In this document: one piece after another, positions 50,185 to 51,806 of the stretch | Position numbering within the stretch: the first letter of the stretch is position 1 | Layout: the number at the start of each line of letters is the position of its first letter | Origin: Roseovarius marisflavi | GTDB lineage: Bacteria > Pseudomonadota > Alphaproteobacteria > Rhodobacterales > Rhodobacteraceae | Assembly (NCBI RefSeq): GCF_900142625.1 | Contig: NZ_FRBN01000024.1 | Span: forward strand, 1 to 51,806 | Reading direction: 5' to 3' | DNA: 51,806 nt | Made by a program: the position numbers and the translations under genes | Notes under the pieces: model-generated | What the model saw: the letters and a program-made list of their open reading frames with translations, nothing else | Told to the model about the DNA's origin: nothing | Databases searched by the model: none

Positions 50185-51575
50185 TGGCACAGGTCGATCT
50201 TGCGATTATCGGCGCTGGCCCTGCGGGCATGGCAGCGGCAGAGCTGGCGGCAAGCAAGGGTCTCTCGGTCTGTATTCTGGATGAACAGCCGCGCGCGGGC
50301 GGCCAGATTTACCGCGATGTTGACAGGGTTGCGCCCCTGCGCGGTGACCTCTTGGGCAAGGATTACACCGACGGGCGCGCTCTGACCCAAGGGCTTGGCG
50401 CGTCGGGGATCACCCATCTTGCTGGGGCTGTGGTCTGGGCGATCGAAGACGGACCGCGCCTTGCCTATACGCAGGACGGCAAGGGCGCGCTGATCGACGC
50501 GCGTCACGTGTTGCTGGCCACCGGCGCGCTGGAGCGGCCGATGCCAGTACCGGGCTGGACCTTGCCGGGCGTGATGACGGCGGGGGCGGGGCAGATCCTG
50601 CTCAAGCAATCCGGTGTTCTGGCGCGGCGCGCGGTGCTGGTTGGCTCTGGCCCGCTGCTCTATCTGATCGCGGCGCAGATGGTGCGCGCGGGCACCCCGC
50701 CGCTGGCCATGGTCGAGACCCAGACGCGCGGCGATTTCGCGGGCGCGCTGCGCCACCTTGGCGGGGCGCTGCGCGGTTGGCGCTATCTGCTCAAGGGGCT
50801 TGGCCTGCTCACCGAAATCCGCCGCGCCGGTGTTGCGCGCCATACGGGCGCGCATGGCATTGCGATCACCGGCGAGGGGCGTGCCGAGGCGGTTGAATTT
50901 ACCGCCGGGGGCAGGGGGCATCGCATCGCCTGCGACACTGTTTTTCTGCATCACGGGGTGGTGCCGAATACGCAGGCTGCGCGCTCGCTCAACGTGCCAC
51001 ACCGCTGGGAAGCGGCGCAGCAGTGCTTTGTGCCAGAGCTTGACGGTTGGGGCGGTACTTCGGTCGATGACCTGCATATTGCCGGTGACGGGGCAGGGAT
51101 CGGCGGGGCCAAGGTTGCCGCCCTTGCCGGGCGTCTGGCGGCGCTGGACATCGCATTGCGGATGGGCGCGATTGAGGCCGAAGCGCGCGACGGCGAAGGC
51201 GCACCCCTGCGCCGGGAGATGGCGCAAGAGCTTGCGGCGCGCCCGTTTCTGGATGCCGCCTATCCGCCACTGGCAGAGGCGCTTGCCCCTGCCGACAAGA
51301 CGATCATTTGCCGCTGTGAAGAGGTGACGGCGGGGGACATTCGCGGTTATGCCAAGCTTGGCTGTATCGGCCCGAACCAGACCAAGGCTTTTGGCCGAGC
51401 CGGCATGGGCCCCTGTCAGGGGCGCTATTGCGGGCTAAGCGTGACGCAAATCCTGGCCGAGGAAAACCGCCAGAGCCATGACGCAACCGGATACTATCGC
51501 ATCCGCCCACCGCTCAAGCCGGTGACGCTTGGCGAGTTGGCGGCGATGGACGAGGGGCCTCGCGTGGCGGAGTAA
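50181..51575 (+). CDS. NAD(P)/FAD-dependent oxidoreductase with BFD-like cluster domain (HcnB/OoxA-like subunit)
   Basis: This 464-residue subunit has an N-terminal FAD site GAGPAG (11-16), a pyridine-nucleotide-disulfide-reductase fold (DEQPRAGGQIYRDVD; ATGALERPMPVPGWTLPGVM), and a C-terminal BFD-like [2Fe-2S] domain with Cys377, Cys379, Cys412 and Cys417 (ICRCEEVT, GPCQGRYCG). This is the alpha-type subunit of HcnABC, octopine/nopaline oxidase and D-hydroxyproline dehydrogenase. With the DAO-like and ferredoxin-like subunits it should form a membrane-linked dehydrogenase feeding quinone or another acceptor. It starts at ATG 50181; ATG 50184 is an alternative. Confidence 0.9.
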   Translation: MMAQVDLAIIGAGPAGMAAAELAASKGLSVCILDEQPRAGGQIYRDVDRVAPLRGDLLGKDYTDGRALTQGLGASGITHLAGAVVWAIEDGPRLAYTQDGKGALIDARHVLLATGALERPMPVPGWTLPGVMTAGAGQILLKQSGVLARRAVLVGSGPLLYLIAAQMVRAGTPPLAMVETQTRGDFAGALRHLGGALRGWRYLLKGLGLLTEIRRAGVARHTGAHGIAITGEGRAEAVEFTAGGRGHRIACDTVFLHHGVVPNTQAARSLNVPHRWEAAQQCFVPELDGWGGTSVDDLHIAGDGAGIGGAKVAALAGRLAALDIALRMGAIEAEARDGEGAPLRREMAQELAARPFLDAAYPPLAEALAPADKTIICRCEEVTAGDIRGYAKLGCIGPNQTKAFGRAGMGPCQGRYCGLSVTQILAEENRQSHDATGYYRIRPPLKPVTLGELAAMDEGPRVAE

Positions 51576-51806
51576 CACACCCTTTGTAACCTAGGGTCTG
51601 GACCAATAAATTCTAAAGCGCCAAATGCCACAAAGCAGTCGTTCGCCGCGCAGTTTCCAGATGTCTCACATCAGGACGGAGCCGCAATTCATCCAAACGA
51701 TATGAATGTCCTGTGTGGATGGCTCCTGCATAGCAAGACATTTTTGATCAGATTTGTGCATTTGTCAGAAGCAGTCATGTGTCCGGCCTGTTTGCGCGGT
51801 TTTGAC
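51576..51806. other. Non-coding tail of the window, AT-richer
   Basis: About 230 bases after the last gene show clearly lower GC than the rest. One short plus-strand frame (from ATG about 51701) stays open to the window end with MNVLCGWLLHSKTFLIRFVH and CPACLRGF, but this is too short to judge. GGAGCC (about 51678) and GGCTCC (about 51719) could pair. No gene is claimed. Confidence 0.4.

Noticed and set aside
51590..51610. Possible insertion sequence end (AGGGTCTGGACC)
   Set aside because: The sequence has no matching second end and no transposase in the window, so it cannot be supported.

Overview
The window is high-GC chromosomal DNA of an alphaproteobacterium, most likely a member of the Rhodobacteraceae (Roseobacter group). 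This rests on a GcrA cell-cycle regulator, ethylmalonyl-CoA pathway genes (mesaconyl-CoA hydratase, a malyl-CoA lyase/thioesterase paralogue, MeaB), two TRAP transporter operons, DUF6455 and NnrU family genes, and short extragenic repeats of a kind I associate with that group (from memory). No rRNA, tRNA, CRISPR array, prophage or complete insertion sequence was seen.

Layout. 1-1.5 kb: the start of sucC and the whole of mdh (TCA cycle), with a mdh terminator and a striking double palindrome between them. 1.7-5.6 kb: a TSUP permease, a small secreted protein and a four-gene operon mcl2-nnrU-DUF1737-mch. 5.7-14.5 kb: mostly housekeeping genes (phosphate permease, Nudix hydrolase, hrpB, meaB, M48 lipoprotein protease, YigZ-like protein, hemolysin III-like protein, DCC-family protein) and a small membrane gene broken by a G-run frameshift. 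14.5-18.5 kb: an irregular stretch with two extragenic repeats, a lower-GC orphan gene overlapping the end of rimO, and a large membrane protein gene with a second G-run frameshift. 18.6-25.8 kb: AsmA-like protein, methyltransferases, YedK/HMCES, clpS, an SDR lacking its catalytic lysine, and hemF. 25.9-34.4 kb: an LpxL-like acyltransferase with an altered motif, a three-gene cobalt nitrile hydratase/thiocyanate hydrolase-like set, a cupredoxin, a lone fliG, gcrA, a lone ABC-2 permease, a Clp-fold membrane protease and a secreted protein with a duplicated domain. 34.5-35.9 kb: a junction where the 3' end of a leucine-dehydrogenase-type gene meets, head to head, a geranylgeranyl-reductase-type gene lacking its 5' end.

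36-51.6 kb: two catabolic modules back to back. Module A (36.0-44.9 kb) joins an RpiR regulator, an N-formylglutamate-amidohydrolase-family enzyme, a TRAP transporter, a glutamine-synthetase-like ligase, an aldehyde dehydrogenase and an iron alcohol dehydrogenase. The set fits import of an amine or amino alcohol, gamma-glutamylation, oxidation and release of glutamate. Module B (44.9-51.6 kb) joins a LysR regulator, a second TRAP transporter and a three-subunit flavin/iron-sulfur dehydrogenase of the HcnABC / opine oxidase / D-hydroxyproline dehydrogenase type. In both modules a strong GC hairpin directly follows the dctP gene. The substrates are not known, and these modules are the best candidates for undescribed pathways here.
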